From positions 124,001 through 188,000 of the forward strand of contig QJNS01000055.1 of NCBI GenBank assembly GCA_004154925.1: 64,000 nt of DNA, in the 5' to 3' direction. This document shows, piece by piece, positions 10,247 through 24,864 of this stretch. The translations under genes and the position numbers were made by a program. Positions within the stretch are counted from its first letter, which is position 1. Each line of letters starts with the position of its first letter. This DNA is from Monosporascus cannonballus (Eukaryota > Ascomycota > Sordariomycetes > Xylariales). Below the pieces are notes generated by a model, which saw nothing but the letters and a program-made list of their open reading frames with translations, did no database searches and had not been told where the DNA came from.

Positions 10247-13200
10247 CTATTTTTAAAAATTATTTTTAATGAGTTTATTATTATAAGAAAGTTATATCGT
10301 GAATCGTAAACCTTATAATCGTTTTAATTAAACCTTTTTTGAAATTTTAATTACTTATATTATTAAATTTAGTTTTAAAATAATTTTATATATATTATAT
10401 TATGACAGTAATATTAAATGCTAAATAATTAAAAAAGTTAATCGTTAAAATAGATATATTAAAAATCGTTATTATTATAATAGTTTCGGCGTTTCGATCG
10501 AAATCTTTCGATATATTAAGAAAAAATAATCGTTTAAATTATAAAGAAACCGTTACCGAATAATCTTTTTGCAATTTCAACAATAAATAAAGAAAGATTT
10601 AACGCGTACGCAACGTAAGATTAACGAAATTATTAATTATTTTTTTCGTTTACGTTATTAAAAAAATATTTTTATAAAAAACAAATTAAGATTATTAATT
10701 ACGGATTTTAATTAATAAACAAATTAACGAAATAGAAATATACCCAAGTCGAAATTATTATAATTACGTTTTTCGTTAACTTTTTTAATTAATTTATTTC
10801 AGAAAACGTAACTTAAAAAAATTATTATTTTCGATTTGGGCGTTATTATTAAAAGCTTCTTTAATATATATTAGGTATTTATAAGAGTTTTGATAGGTTT
10901 TTAAGTATTTTCGAAATTTAAATATTTTTCTATCTTATTAAGCATTAAGTAAATTTATTTTTCTTTTTATATCGAAGATTCTTTTTATTTTATATATCAT
11001 TTTGTATTTGTATTTGGGTATTATTTCCTTTCGTATAACTTTTTAATAATATTTACTACTAATTTAAATAAAGAAATATAAAGACCAAAATAAATGTTGA
11101 TTTTAAGCAAAAACTTTAATTATTAAATATTTTTAAAAGAGTTTTTAATATTTTTATAGAAACCAATATATTTGAAATCGTCCTTTCTACTGAGTTTTTT
11201 TAGTTTAAGTAGTTTTATAACTAAATGCATTTTTTGATCAGAAAATTAATTATTTAAAGTTTTTTAAATTATAAATATTTGCTGATTTAGTAGAGTATAA
11301 ATTTTAATTCTAATTTTATTTTAAATTTAAATACATGAGTTATTTTATTATAAATATTATTTTAATATAAATAAGTTCGTTATATATATTTTTATAAATA
11401 TTAAATATAAATATAAAATTTGTATTTATTAAAATCGTTTTAATATTTTTATAATACTTAATATTATAAATTAATTGAGTAATAAGCAATTTTTAACTGA
11501 ATTATTTTGATCGTAAGTAATGTAATATTTCCAACAGGTTTTAATATTTAATTCAATTATTCGGTTTCTTTATTTATTTAAAGCTTAAATATATTAAAAA
11601 ATCTAGAATTTAAACCGACGTATATTCTAAAACGTTATTAAAATTTTAAAGTAAATATGATCTTTTTATTGGAAATCTTATCGCATAATAATTATATATA
11701 TTCACAATATTTTTGAGAAATATATATTATTTATTCGATATTAGTATTTGTTTAAGTACGGTGAAAAATAAAAAAAAACTTCTTAAATCTGTCGACGATT
11801 ACTAATATATTATTTTAGTATATTTTTTTCGTTAAACCTTCGATTAAAGAAAATTCCATAATAATTATAAGTTTTTATAAAATGTACATTATTACGTTTT
11901 AATCTTGTTATGAAAATTGTATTATTGTTATATTTTTCAAATTATTGTTTTTATTTTTTAAAACATTAAATACGTTAAAATTACATCAAAGTTTTATAAA
12001 TCCTTATATGGTAACATAATTGATATTTATATATATTACGTATTAAATTTATTTAATATTATTTTTTAAAATTTACAAAACATTTTTATTTTTTTATACG
12101 TTATTATTATATTTTCTAATTTTTTAATATTAAATAAATAGTATGGCTCGTGCTATTATAATTTAACATAAACGTAAATATCTTGTAAAATAATATGGAA
12201 ATAATATTATTAATTTTCATATATTTGTCTCGAAAATTAATGCTTTATTTAAAATATTTGTGTTGTTATTTTTTAAGTTTTTTAACAAATAATAACGAAA
12301 ATGAAATTTGTTTTTTTACATATTGTAATTAGTATTTCGTATATTTCTTAATAATAATAAAATAAATAAAGATATATTAATTATTTTAATTTTTAATCTA
12401 ATAAAACTTTCTTTTAAAGAAATATTTAAAATTTTGAAAACTTGTAAAAATACTTATAAGTTTTTATTTAAAATAATACATTTCAATTTGGTATTTTTTA
12501 ATTTATACCCAAAATATACAATGAGATATCATTTACTTTTGTTATTCCTGTTTTTAATTATTATATTTAACGTTTAATGCGAATTACTGGTTTTTAATTT
12601 ATAATATTTTTCTAATTTCTTTAATTAAAGTTATTAAAGATATACGAATTTTATTAATATTTTCGATAAATATCTTGAAAAGATTAATAAATTTAAAAAA
12701 AAACATTTATATTTCTTTAATTGTTATTAATATGTATTACTTTATTATTATATGAACTGTTTTAAAATTTCTTTTAACATATTCGAAATTAATAATATGT
12801 TTCAAATATTTTATTTTTTCTATATAATGTCTTTCTTATATTATTTTATAATTGAACGGTTTATAAAAATTTAAAAAGTTTATAAACATTTTTAATCTAT
12901 ATTCTCTTTCGAATAAATACACTTATCGTCGACAGAATATATAATAAGAATATCGAAGTATTTCGTAATACATAATTTATTATACGTTGAAAAGTTATTA
13001 ATACGTTCATCAATCATATTAATATAATCAAATATTCAAACAATCTGTATTCTATTGTAAAAGTTATTTTTATTTATATTTTCTCTTAATTTTAATAAAA
13101 TTAGATTTATTTTTAATATCGAATATTATAAAGTATTTAATTGTATAAAAACAAATGTTTATTTTAATAATTCAAAATAATAATATTCGAACTGTAATAA

Positions 13201-14911
13201 TAATAGTGCCTAATTATTAATAATCAAGTATAAATCGTAAATGGGTTTTTAATACTAAAAATATAAAATACCTCGTAAATAATTCTAAAAATAGAATTCA
13301 TCTTTTATATAACTGATTTTTTACGTATTTTTTTAAAAACGCGTAAATCGTTTTTATTACGGCTATAAGTCAGAAGAAACTTCGTAAATAACTCTTTTTT
13401 AAAATTATTGCATAATTCTATTGGTTATATTTCAATAATATTATATTAAACCTTTTTTCCAAAAGCTATTTCTAATTATAATAATAATGTAACATATTAA
13501 TTCAATTTTTGAACTTCTAAAACTGTTATTTTAAATTAATATTTAAATCCTAACATTTTTCTTCTATAATAATAATAATATATTGTATTTCTTAAAATTA
13601 ATTTTCTTTTATATATTTTAGATCTTTAAAAAATAAATTATTTATTGATATTTTCGATTAAATAATACAATCCTTTTTAAGATGTATTTATCCATATAGT
13701 ATAAAACGAATTTTATTTAATTAATATCTTTATCGATCAAAATTCTATATTAATATATTTATAATATTTTAAACTATATGGTAAAGTTTAAATAAAAAGA
13801 TTTTAAAATTCATTATTTAATATCGTTTTTAAATAAAAATCTTAATGTAATTTATATTGTATTAAAACGTTTGAATCTCGTAAAAGAAATTCTAATTTTT
13901 AGTATTTGTAATTATATAAAGTTTTAATTTATATTTGTATAATAATTTAAATGTATTAATAATAGTTAAGTTAATAAAATCATTAACGGTTTGTATTATT
14001 GTATTTATAACTTTTTTTGAGAATGTTTCTTAATTCTTCTAATTGTTATTATCTTACAACCTTTTTATAAATAACGTTTTTTAAATTTCTTTTCGAATTT
14101 AGCGAATTCTATTTATATCTTTTTCGAATAATATATTAAATTATTAGATTTAGCATTTTTACTAACGGATTTATTTGTCAAATTTTATCAAAGTTAATTT
14201 CTTAGCTCGTAATGTTTTACGTTATGATATAAATTATATTCGACATAATACATAACGTTTTATTAAGTTTTTTATAATTTATTGTTTTCTTGATAAAATC
14301 TTTAAATATATTATAGAATAGAGTTTTTAAATTTATTTTTCTTTAAAGTTCATAATAAACTTTCAATAAAAATAGAAATTTATAATAATTGTTCAATAAT
14401 AGTCTATTACAATAAATTAAATTAGCCTTTTTTATAAATTAATAATTATATTAATTATAAAAGCAAAAACGGAATTTTTATGGATATTATTTTTTTTTAC
14501 TTCAGTTTATAAAGTTGTTTGTTTATTGTTATTCTCTTATAAGATATTAATTCGAAAATATTTATATTATCGTTTATTTATTTTATTATTTCTAGTTTAA
14601 TTAAGAAAATCTAATTTCTTTTTGTATAAACGTATAATATATTAATAAATAGATTTCTTGTATTCGTTATATATGAGATGTTTTTGTTATCTATAATATA
14701 TGTCGTTTATTTTGTTTTATCGCTTAAGAACTTTCGGATAAATATTCTTTATTTATATTTAATATTCCTTTAATTAATCCTTTAAAGCGTATTATTATTT
14801 TTCGGATATTATCTAGGTTAGCTTTTCAATTTTTCATATTTCGCGTCGAACATTTTAGCGTAATAACTTTATTTCGTACTTGAAATATTGCTGAAGAATT
14901 ATTACATACGC

Positions 14912-15010
14912 TCTTATAAGGTGGATTTGAGTACCCAAATCCCAATTGGGGTTTGGGATTGTTGATCTTTTAGCCTTGTAGTTAGCGTCGTACTATCGCT
15001 TATCTTACAG
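14912..15010 (+). repeat. tRNA-like / SINE-like repeat, copy 2
   Basis: Second copy of the block at 10147-10246. It carries AGCCTTGTAGTTAGCGTCG (box-A-like, several G-to-A changes) and, just downstream, AAGTTCGGATTA, which vaguely resembles a box B. The copies bracket about 4.7 kb of element D. Confidence 0.55.
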
Positions 15011-16150
15011 TACTAAGTTCGGATTATATTAATAATTTTTTCATTATTTTTTAAATATTAATATTTTTATATTTTATTATAATTTCCTGTATAAAAAGTA
15101 TTTATAAACTTTACATATATTATATATTTATTTTATAATTGTAATATTTAGTTTATATTTAATATTTCTTATATAATATTTTAAATTACATACATTTTCA
15201 AGTAATATTATACGAAATATTATTAAATCAGAAAATAATAATATTAATTAGAAATTTATTATCTAATTTATTTTTATCCTTTTTTATAGGTTAACTATAT
15301 TATTTATTATTAGTCTGAACTGTTATAACTATGAAACGTAATAAAAACTTAGGTCGATTAAATTTAAAAAAGTGTTTTTACATTTCTTTTTTTAAACCGT
15401 CGAAAAATTGAGCTATTAATACCTATTATTTTTAATTTAGTTTTAAAGTTAGTTAAATAAACGTAGTACCGTAATTAGATATTAATTCCTTTTATCTTAA
15501 TATTTGTATTTGTATTTCTGTTTTTATTTTTTCATTTATTATGCTAAAAAGTATCGTTAATATTTATTTAATCTATTTAAAATTTAGATATATTTATATT
15601 ATTTTCGGACTTTGTTTCTTCCTATACAAAATAATATATTTGTTTATTATGAATTTAAATCAAATAATTACGTTTTTTATAAATCTTCTCATTAAAAACT
15701 TTATTCGTATAGTAAATATAGTAAAGAAAATAAAAAATGTATTTAAAATATATTCGATGCTAAATAAGATTTAACTACAATTTTAGAGAAATATTATAGA
15801 ACGGTTTAAATTTAAATAGTTTTAAAACATTGTTTAGTTCTTTAATAAGATTTAATTAAATAATTTAATTTGCTTTAAAAACTTTTTAATATTCGAAATT
15901 TTCTCTTCATTTCCGAAATTTTTATATACCGCTGAGAATAATTTAATAAAATTAACTTTTTTTAAAAGAGATAAAACGAATATTTAGGAGCTTTAGCCGT
16001 GGAAAGAACTTGTCTTTAATTAAATAAAAATTTAATAGTTTATTATTTAGATCTATATTATTGTTAAGAAATTTTGAAAATAATTATTAATTAAAAAGTA
16101 TGTCTGAAATAATAGTATTTAAATTTTACTAATATTATTAAATTAAAACT

Positions 16151-16530
16151 TATAGTACATAATAGTTAAACGGTTCAATTAATTATTGAACTTAAATTAT
16201 ACGGATTTATTTTAATAAAAGTAATATAAATTTTGAAAGACTAAATATAATAATGAATTATATTTTATATTTTTAAAAACGTTTTAAAAGCACAAAATAT
16301 TATTATAAAATATTATTATTTAATTTATGAAATTAATAAACGTATAGACTTTATATAGAATAAATATTTTCTTATTAGATTTTAAAATTATTATAAATTT
16401 AATTTTATTAAATACGATTAGTTTTATATAGATTTACTACGAGCTGGTCGCCAAAAGAGATCCAAATCACGTAACCATCCCGTATAGATCCGACTATTCT
16501 TGCAACCCGGTCTTAGCCTGTGTCGTAACA
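16151..16530 (-). repeat. Right LTR of element D (5' LTR in its own orientation)
   Basis: Ends GTCGTAACA at 16530, followed by the ATATA duplication. The last 90 bases resemble the start of element A's LTR in reverse complement (AGAGATCCAAATCACGT, then GTCGTAACA). The left edge is approximate. Confidence 0.75.
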
Positions 16531-16535
16531 ATATA

Positions 16536-16949
16536 GACATACTGCTAGTGTAGTGTCTTATTCTGTATATCTTAATAGTTCAAATTTGTTCTCACTTATA
16601 TTTACTGCAAATATGAGGCTTATATAATATAATATTTAATATTAATTATATATAACCGTACAAGCATAATATATAAATGTAATGAGTAAAACTAAATGCT
16701 AATTAATAAATACTATTTACGAATTATTTATAAGTCTGACATTATATATAGAAGTATATAAATAAAGAAAAGTGTGTTAATATGTTGCATAACCTTTAAC
16801 AGGTTATTTATAAAAGGTGGGGGTAGCGAACCCTCCTTTTATATACGTAAATACAATTTTAGCATAGAGAAAAAGATATTAGATGTGACGATCTGATGAA
16901 TCTAGACTTGCGAAAACGGTCGCAACGACAAGGATAATAGGACCCGCTC
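16536..16949. other. Spacer between elements D and E, no gene seen
   Basis: About 410 bp, less mutated than its neighbours at the right end (16895-16949). Contains AGGTTATTTATAAAAGGTGGGGG near 16800 followed by an inverted CCTCCTTTTATA, a loose hairpin. No coding signal. Confidence 0.5.
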
Positions 16950-17262
16950 TGTAAGTTACGTAACAAATAATTACCAACTCGCCCGTAATCATAAAAAAGA
17001 ATTATAATTTAAAAAAATCATAATTATAATAAATACCGTAATGAATAATAATTAATAAACTTAAACAAAAATATATACGTTTATTATTGCTATAATTTAA
17101 ATAATACCAGCTTATAATCAAAATATTATTATCTAAAATATTTTTAATATTATAGAATATAATTAATTATTACATTTATTACTTATATATTTATAAAATT
17201 TGGATCAATATAAATCTATAAAACTTAATTTTAATAATTAATTAAATTATTTAACTATTATA
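16950..17262 (+). repeat. 5' LTR of element E
   Basis: Starts TGTAAG; the end is assigned by alignment with the shared LTR terminal block (TTAATAATTAATTAAATTA corresponds to the GGTTTAATAGTTGGTTAAACC hairpin of other copies). Confidence 0.6.
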
Positions 17263-20200
17263 TGTTATAGGTTTTAATATAATAGTAATATTAAACTTTA
17301 AATAATACCATTTTAAATATTATATTAATTAATAAATAAAACAAATATTTTTTAATAAAATCCTAAATTCTATACAAAATCTAGAAATGAAGAATTTAAA
17401 TATATATTTTAAATTGAATTTAATACAAATATAAATGTCAAAATTTAAAGTTTAAACATTTTCATTTTATGATAAAAAAGATTATATATAAAATTTCCTT
17501 ACTTACGTAAAAATATATTTCAAATTATATAGATTCGAAAAACTAGCAGATAAAAGCTTCGCCGTTAGAGTTCTTTTAACAGGACATATTTTTAATTAAT
17601 TTCAATTTATTATAAATAATTGTTCGAAATATACTAAAACAGATTAAGAAAGATTTTTTAAAATTCTTTTATGTAATTATATTAATTTCGAAAATACATT
17701 AAAAATTAATTTTAAGTGTTTCGCCGAAAAACGTGTGACGATTTAATAAATGTTTAAATTTCGCCAGAAAATCATAACTTCGAACTATACAATTATATTT
17801 GAAAATCTTTTAATTAAAGCCAAATAAATTAACTGTAACGCAAATATTTATATTAATATATTTTATAAACAATTTAAGGATAATACTTAAAATCGAATTA
17901 TTAAAATTTTGATAATTTGCACTTTAAATCCATATATTATCGAAACTGTTATAATTAATAATAAATTATATAAACCCTGTGTAAAAAGAAAGATATCTGA
18001 AAATAAAGAAATTAATTAGATAATTAAAAAAACGACAAATTATTATGTTTATTTTATGGTACGACGTCAAATATTATAGAATTTAGAACGGTTGAATGTA
18101 GAAATCAAAATTCAATTAATTATTAAAATATTTTCAAAAAGCGTAAAAACCTTAATTAAAAATTAAATATTTATACCGAAAAAATAACTGAAATATAATT
18201 TAAATTAATAATAATAAAGATATTAATATAATTTATATTTAATACCGACAAAGATTATAATAACGAAGAATTCGATACGAAATACGAAGGAGTTGAATAT
18301 TAACTTATAATATGTTAGAAAAATAAAAGAATATTTTGACAAATAACTGGAGAAAGATTAAAAAGAAATACAAAACGCTTATTTGGGAATTTATAATCGA
18401 TGTAAAAAATATAGGCAGTATAGTATGGATAATAAGAATATTTAATATATAATAACTGGAAAGGATGAATTTATTAAAGAATTATAGGTACATAGAAAAA
18501 AGAATTGAATTTCCTTAATAAAATCGGATATAATAAAATAAATAAATATTAATATTAATATTTTCAAAATATTATTTTATAAACCGCTATTACTAAATAA
18601 ATAAGTTTATAAAGTTAATTAAGAAATAATATTCGTTAAACAGCCTCTTATATTTGTATAATTAATATAATTATTAATTAATAAAATATTAGTTTATTAC
18701 ATTGTAAACAATATTACTAAAAAGTAATTGTAAATTTTTATTTTTAATTAGCATTTATTATAAATTCGACAAAAACCAAGATTGAAAAGCAGTTACCAGT
18801 ACATATAAAGATTCTATTAAAAATAATAAATTATAAAAAATCAAATAAACAATTATGTATTGTAAAGAAAAATAGGTTACTCGAGAAAATAAGAAATTAT
18901 AGATGAATTAAAAAGCGTACTATAAGTTAAAAAGAAATCCGTTAATAAAACCAACAAAAATAATAAATTATTATATTATGAAAAGAAACTAAAACGATTT
19001 TAAGCGTAATAATAAATAAATATTATTAATAATATCATTGTTTTCAAAATGTAAATCGAAACATATTAATCTATTATAATAGCAAATTATGAAATTTTAA
19101 ATAGAAATAATATTATATTAATTATTATTTTTAAATTTAAAATATTTTAGATATAATTATTAACACTTTATATAATTACAAACATCGAACATTAAGATCT
19201 TTGCTCATAATAATGAAAGAATTTAGTACTAAATTAATTATTTCGAAATTTTATTTAAAAAGCATATTAAATCGTTAATTTCGATGTCGTTTTATTTGGA
19301 ATTATAATGTAACTTTAAAACAATTATTAATGTATTACTACAGATTTCGAATCGTTAAAGGATTAATTAAATAAAAGTTTAAAGAAAATCAGTTTTAATA
19401 TTTAATCGATAAAGTAAATAATGTAAGTATAAATATAGGACGCATATTATATTAATTAAGGAAATTAGAATAATAGAAAAAACCGATATAAAAAATACGA
19501 TATATTTTTATTATTACTAGAGCTTAATGAAAATAACTAAAAAAAGATTTAAAATAATAATTTCAACTATTACATATTTAATAAATATATTTTCGAAATA
19601 ACAACTTAATACGAAATAAGTAAAATATAACAAATGAAATAATAAAACAATTGGAAAAAAAACTTATTTACGAAATTTTACCTTATTTATAACCTTAATA
19701 GAAACAACTTATGCGTTTTTAAAAAATATATAGAAAACTCATTATAAAAATTAAATTAAATGTTTATAATTATAAATAAACTATTTTATATGATTCGTCT
19801 ATAAAGGAATAACAAAATATAATTTCTAATTAATTATTATTACTTGAATAATAGTACTAGCAAAAATTTAAAATTATTATTTCTAATTATAAAACTAAAA
19901 GTCCGATTCTAGAAAGTTGAATAACTTATAATTTTTAATTTTAAAAATAAATGTAATTTTATTAATTTTTCAAGAAATACTCAAAAAACCTTTTAAACCG
20001 AAATAGAATTTATATAAATATTTAATTACATTGATAAAATTTACAAATCTATTAACAATATTTTAACCGATAATACGTTATATATTACAAAACTTTTTCA
20101 ATATTTTGGTTCATTTACAAAACAAAAATATATATAAAGTATTTTTATAAGGTTTTCGCACTGTTTCATATATTAAATTAATCATTAATCTAGACGAAAA

Positions 20201-22698
20201 TAATTTTATAAATATAAATAAGATAGTCAAAATATATTATTATCTTAAAATATATTAAAATGTATTTTAAAAGAAGTATTGTAAATATAAAATAATAAAT
20301 GTTATCAATATTTATTATAATACAAATATTCTCTTAATTTATTAATTATTAGAATAAATCTATTCGAAAGTTTTATACCAGTAATTTATTTTTAATTAAT
20401 TGTACTAAAAAAATTAAGTAAATTTAATAAGTAATATAAATATTTTGAAAAATTAAAAGTATAATTTTTAACAACTTATTTTTAATTATATGCGATTTTA
20501 TACATTTTATTAAATTAAAACCGATACTTTTGATTACGCCTTTAGTAGAATAATTAAATAATAACATAATTAGAGCAAATTACCTTTTATTTTACTCTTT
20601 CTAAGTATAAATAAAACAATCCCGATTTAATTACGGGATTCTGAACAGAAAAATATATTTATTATTTAAAGTTTTCAAAACTTTTAATACTTTTATAAAA
20701 ATAAAATCTTATTAAATTAGGATTTATACCAATTATTAAGATTTTACCTGTTGTATTAAAATTAAGATATTTACGAACCGATAATTATAATATATAAGAA
20801 AATAATGAATATCGATTATATTATTATTAATAGAAGAATTAACAAAATAATAATATAAATATTTTAAATAAATTATTAAATTTCGGTAAATGAACTATAG
20901 TCAATTATATTATTTTCGATATTATCTTAAACATTATTCACGATTAAATCAACTTATAAAAATATGAATTATATTTTACAACAGGTATTAAACTTTAATT
21001 TTATAAATATTTAAAGATTTATAACACGTTAAAATAAATTAAATATATTTATCATTTTTAAGATAAAAAAATAATTTACTAAATATAACACTATACGCGT
21101 AATAGAGAGTTATAATTCTTATTGGTTTAAATAAACTATAAAGTTTAACTATTACAAATTTTATTATTCAATTTTCTTATTCGAAAGTCTAGCGACTGAA
21201 ACATATTACAATAATACTTTCGATATCGTTAATAGATTTACGAAACCTTGTTACTTTTTCTTTTATTAAAATCTTTTTTAATATATATATATATATATAC
21301 GAAATTATTATCGATAAAAGAATTATATTTATTTTATTGTTTTAACAACACCTTAGGATATAAATTAATTTAAGTCATAAAGTCTTTAAAGCATTACATT
21401 TGAAATAAATAAATATATAAAACGGATAAAATGAATACGAAAGTAAGCTTAACGAATATATATTTTGGATTTCTACTTAATGTTTATAAAAATATATATT
21501 CGAATTTATTAACATTAAAGTCGAATTTAGATTAAAATAGTTTAAATAATGATATAGGTAAATAAAATTAAAAACGGAATATACAGCTAATTAGAAGTAA
21601 ATATTATAATGTAAAAAATAAAGGAATTATTTTGTTAAAAAAAGAATAATCTGTCTTATCACAAAAAATATTTAAATACAGAGATCTAAGAAAGATACTC
21701 GATTTAAATATATCGGATTATATAAAGGTACTAAGAAAGTTTTAAAATATAATTATTAATTAAAGTTTTTATTTAAAGCTAAACATTATCTAATTTGTTA
21801 TATTTGCTACTTAGATTAATAACAAAAATTTTGAAACTTTCTATAAGAAAAAATAATATAAAAATAAAAAACGAAAATGTATACGAAATAAAAAAACCTC
21901 TTCATATACGAAAAGAAAAACGGATTTATTGAATATTCAATTAAGTAAAAAGATTGTACAAAATTCGGAAATGTTTAGAAACTTATTAAAAACATTTTAA
22001 GTAAAGTTAATGCAAAGGTTAATTCGATAAATTAAAGATAAATAAATCAAGAAAAATAATACTTTGCGCTAATATAACAGTAAAGATTTTATCGGTAATC
22101 TATTTTTCTTTTTACTTCCAATTTTTTAATTTATTTAAATATTAAAAATTACTTTATATTATTATAATACTTTCACAATATATTTAGAATTTCTATTTAC
22201 ATAATTGAATATATTATATTAAGATTGTATTGACTATTAATACCAACTCTAAAATACAGGTTAACGATATTAAAAATCTTATAAACATTTTTTCGCTAAA
22301 TCTTTTTTATGTTTGAAACATTAATATATACGATAAATATTTTGTAACAAATAATACAATATTTATGTTATCATAATATCGGCCACATATTATATATTTC
22401 TTATAACGGGAAATATTTTCTATTGTTTCGTATTATAACTCTTTTAAAAAAAACATTAAAAACAAAGTATATTTTCGAAATTAAGGTTTTCGAACGTTGT
22501 TATTAGATCAATACCACGAACTGTAAAAAATGAGATTTATAACGAATTTTGAAAATACGGGAAATTATGATAAAAAAATACTTATTAAAAGAAGAAGACT
22601 TTTAACGTAAAGTTTTAAAAAAAGAGAAATTATACTACAACTTAATAAGCCTAGGTTTACGAAAATAATCATAACGATAAAAATAATAAGATTTACTT

Positions 22699-23012
22699 TA
22701 TAATTTACGTAATAAATAATTGATAATAACTTCGTGATTATAAAAAAATTGTTATAATTATAAAAGCTTATATTAATTATAAGCATCATACTTACTAATA
22801 ATTAATGAAAATGTGAAAAAATTGCATATAATATTTATTTTTATAATTCAAATAATATTAGCTTATACTTAAAATATCGTTATTTAAAAGGTTTTTATTA
22901 TTACGAAACGTAATTATTTACTATATTTATTTTTTAAATTCCTATAATACATTTGTTAATATAAATCTGTACGACTTAAGTTTAGTAACGAGTTAAACCT
23001 CTTGGTCGTTAT
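22699..23012 (+). repeat. 3' LTR of element E
   Basis: Starts TATAATTTACG (mutated TG) and ends near GGTCGTTATG. Contains the shared block TTAATATAAATCTGTACGAC. Confidence 0.6.
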
Positions 23013-24498
23013 GCAAAAGGTGTAAAAATAATCTTTTTTCAATAATTAATTAAGTTAAGCTAAGATTGAGTTATTTAATTAACTTCAGCTGAGATTAATA
23101 TATTTCTTCAGCCGTTAAGAACTAGTAATTAAATCTTTTACGAAATTAAGTAATTGTTTAGAAAGAAAATACTGCGGTGGTTAATTATAAAACAGAAATA
23201 GATAATATAAAAAGAAAAAATAGATCGAGAAATTTGGGCGTTTATTCGAGAGGTCTACGTTTCGCAGCTTTTAATATGATATAAATTTGAGCTACTAAGT
23301 GTTAGAGTTTGACGTTATACTAGTAAATTATAAAAGTTTTGTTCGAAATTTTGTTTATTCACTTTACTTTTAAGGTTGTTTAAAAATAAAGGTGGAAAAA
23401 ATCGTAAAAAAAGGAATAATAAAAAAAAAGAAAGGTAATAATTTTTATTACTAAGTGAAATCTAGAATAACTTAATATTTCTTAGGTTTTCTTTAGAGTT
23501 AAAGTAACTCGTTAAAAATTTAACAATTTGACAAATATTTAATATTATTAAAATACTAGAAGCTTAATTAAGTCATTTGTTATAACGGTGTTAATAAATC
23601 TTTATTTAAATTTTATCTTTTATTACGTAAAACTTACGAAATTAATAACTATAAATATTAACGTATTTTAATTTCATAATTAGGTGTATAATTCTTTTCA
23701 TAATTAACAGTATTGTTTATTTATTATCTATTTACAGAATTAGACTTTTATTTGATTTTAATTTAATACTTTAAAATAGCTTTAATATAAACACATGTCC
23801 TTAACAGTATATATTAAAATTAAAAATTTAATTTAGGTATTTATAATAATAATTACATTTTACTTATTAACTTTTTATATATTAAAGTCATCAAAAAATA
23901 ATATTATAAATTTTTAGAAAGTTTTCTAGTTAAGAATATGTGTAAAAAAACATCGCTTACATATAAAAACGATAGTATGTTAAGGTTTTCGTTTCGTTCG
24001 AATTTTAAGACTAAGATACATATAAAGTAAATATGGAAATTAATTTCGTAAGCTGCATTAAAGTACCTAATGCTTGAAATTTTGAAATATCGTAATAAAT
24101 AAAAAATAATGTTAGATATATCAGAGCAAATAAAAATAATTCGGTATAATAAGTTTCCGATATTTTCGATATGTAATTTCTTCAACGCTATAGATATTTT
24201 GCGTTAATATTCTTTAAATTCTTTTTTAAAAGGCTATTAAAATAATGATATCTAAATTTATATATTCTAAAATATAAATATAGGATTTTCTAAAAAGTAT
24301 TTGTAATAATTATAATCTTCTAAATGTACGATTTCATAAAATATGTATTCTAAAAAATTATTATAACGTCTTAAAGTCGTTAGTATAAAATCGTTACGTT
24401 AAATTTAAAGAGCCTTTTTTAATACATATTATATTCTAAATTCTAATATATTATAAAATTATCTTTAATGCAAATAATAATAATAGTGATATATTAAT
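23013..24498. other. AT-rich stretch, no gene seen
   Basis: About 1.5 kb of AT-rich DNA. A 93-codon open frame (23904-24185 minus) is all Ile/Phe/Asn-type residues expected from AT bias and has no family resemblance. Probably decayed repeat. Confidence 0.5.
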
Positions 24499-24864
24499 TG
24501 TAACTCACAAATCATACGGGCTATCTCCGGGTTACTTAATAATAATTATTGCTAAGCCAGTAATTAGAAATAATCAAAGGTAATCCTAAGCGATTAGGAT
24601 CATTACCAGCTGCGTAATTATAAATAATCAAGCTAAAAAGAAAAAAGATATATACGCTGATTATTTTTATAATTTAAATAACTTTAGCTTATAATATTTA
24701 TTAATATTAATCGCTTGCAATAATAATTCGTTACCTAAGGCACTCTTAGTATTACGAAACGTGATATATTATTATATCCATTGCTTAGAATTCCACGATA
24801 CTCCTGCTAACATAAACCCGTACGACTAAGGTTTAATAGTTGGTTAAACCGCCTAGCCGTCATA
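24499..24864 (+). mobile_element. Solo LTR of the same group (plus orientation)
   Basis: Starts TGTAACTCACAAATC and ends GCCTAGCCGTCATA. It carries the conserved terminal block with CCACGATACTCCTGCTAACA and GGTTTAATAGTTGGTTAAACC, the least mutated version in this half of the window. No partner LTR or matching duplication seen, so it is a solo LTR or a truncated element. Confidence 0.7.

Larger units (their letters stand above)
9732..16530 (-). mobile_element. LTR retrotransposon D (chromodomain Ty3/gypsy type), minus orientation, RIP-degraded
   Basis: The left LTR starts TGTGACGGCTAGG at 9732 and the right LTR ends GTCGTAACA at 16530. Flanking 5-bp duplications match exactly (ATATA at 9727-9731 and 16531-16535). 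Length 6799 bp. Orientation comes from comparison with elements A and B: integrase-like remains near 11780 (minus) and a chromodomain-like remnant near 10860-10970 (minus), close to the left LTR. The interior is about 80-85% A+T by eye and has no long frame. The outer LTR edges keep more G+C than the middle. A repeated tRNA-like block lies at both ends of the internal region. Confidence 0.85.
16950..23012 (+). mobile_element. LTR retrotransposon E (chromodomain type), plus orientation, heavily RIP-degraded
   Basis: A left LTR (about 16950-17262, starting TGTAAGTTACGTAAC) and a right LTR (about 22699-23012, starting TATAATTTACGTAAT) align along their length, in the same orientation as element A. 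The total is about 6.06 kb. A chromodomain-like start (VYEIKKPLHIRKEKR) occurs near 21870-21920 on the plus strand, just ahead of the 3' LTR as in A. I could not find a convincing target duplication, so ends may be off by several bases. No intact frame. Confidence 0.7.

Noticed and set aside
15541..15774. 77-codon open frame (and similar short frames at 22565, 23904, 36807, 39463)
   Set aside because: Ile/Asn/Phe/Lys-rich frames expected by chance in AT-rich, RIP-mutated retroelement DNA.
21282..21299. AT dinucleotide run
   Set aside because: Short TA microsatellite expected in AT-rich RIP DNA; no sign of a special function.
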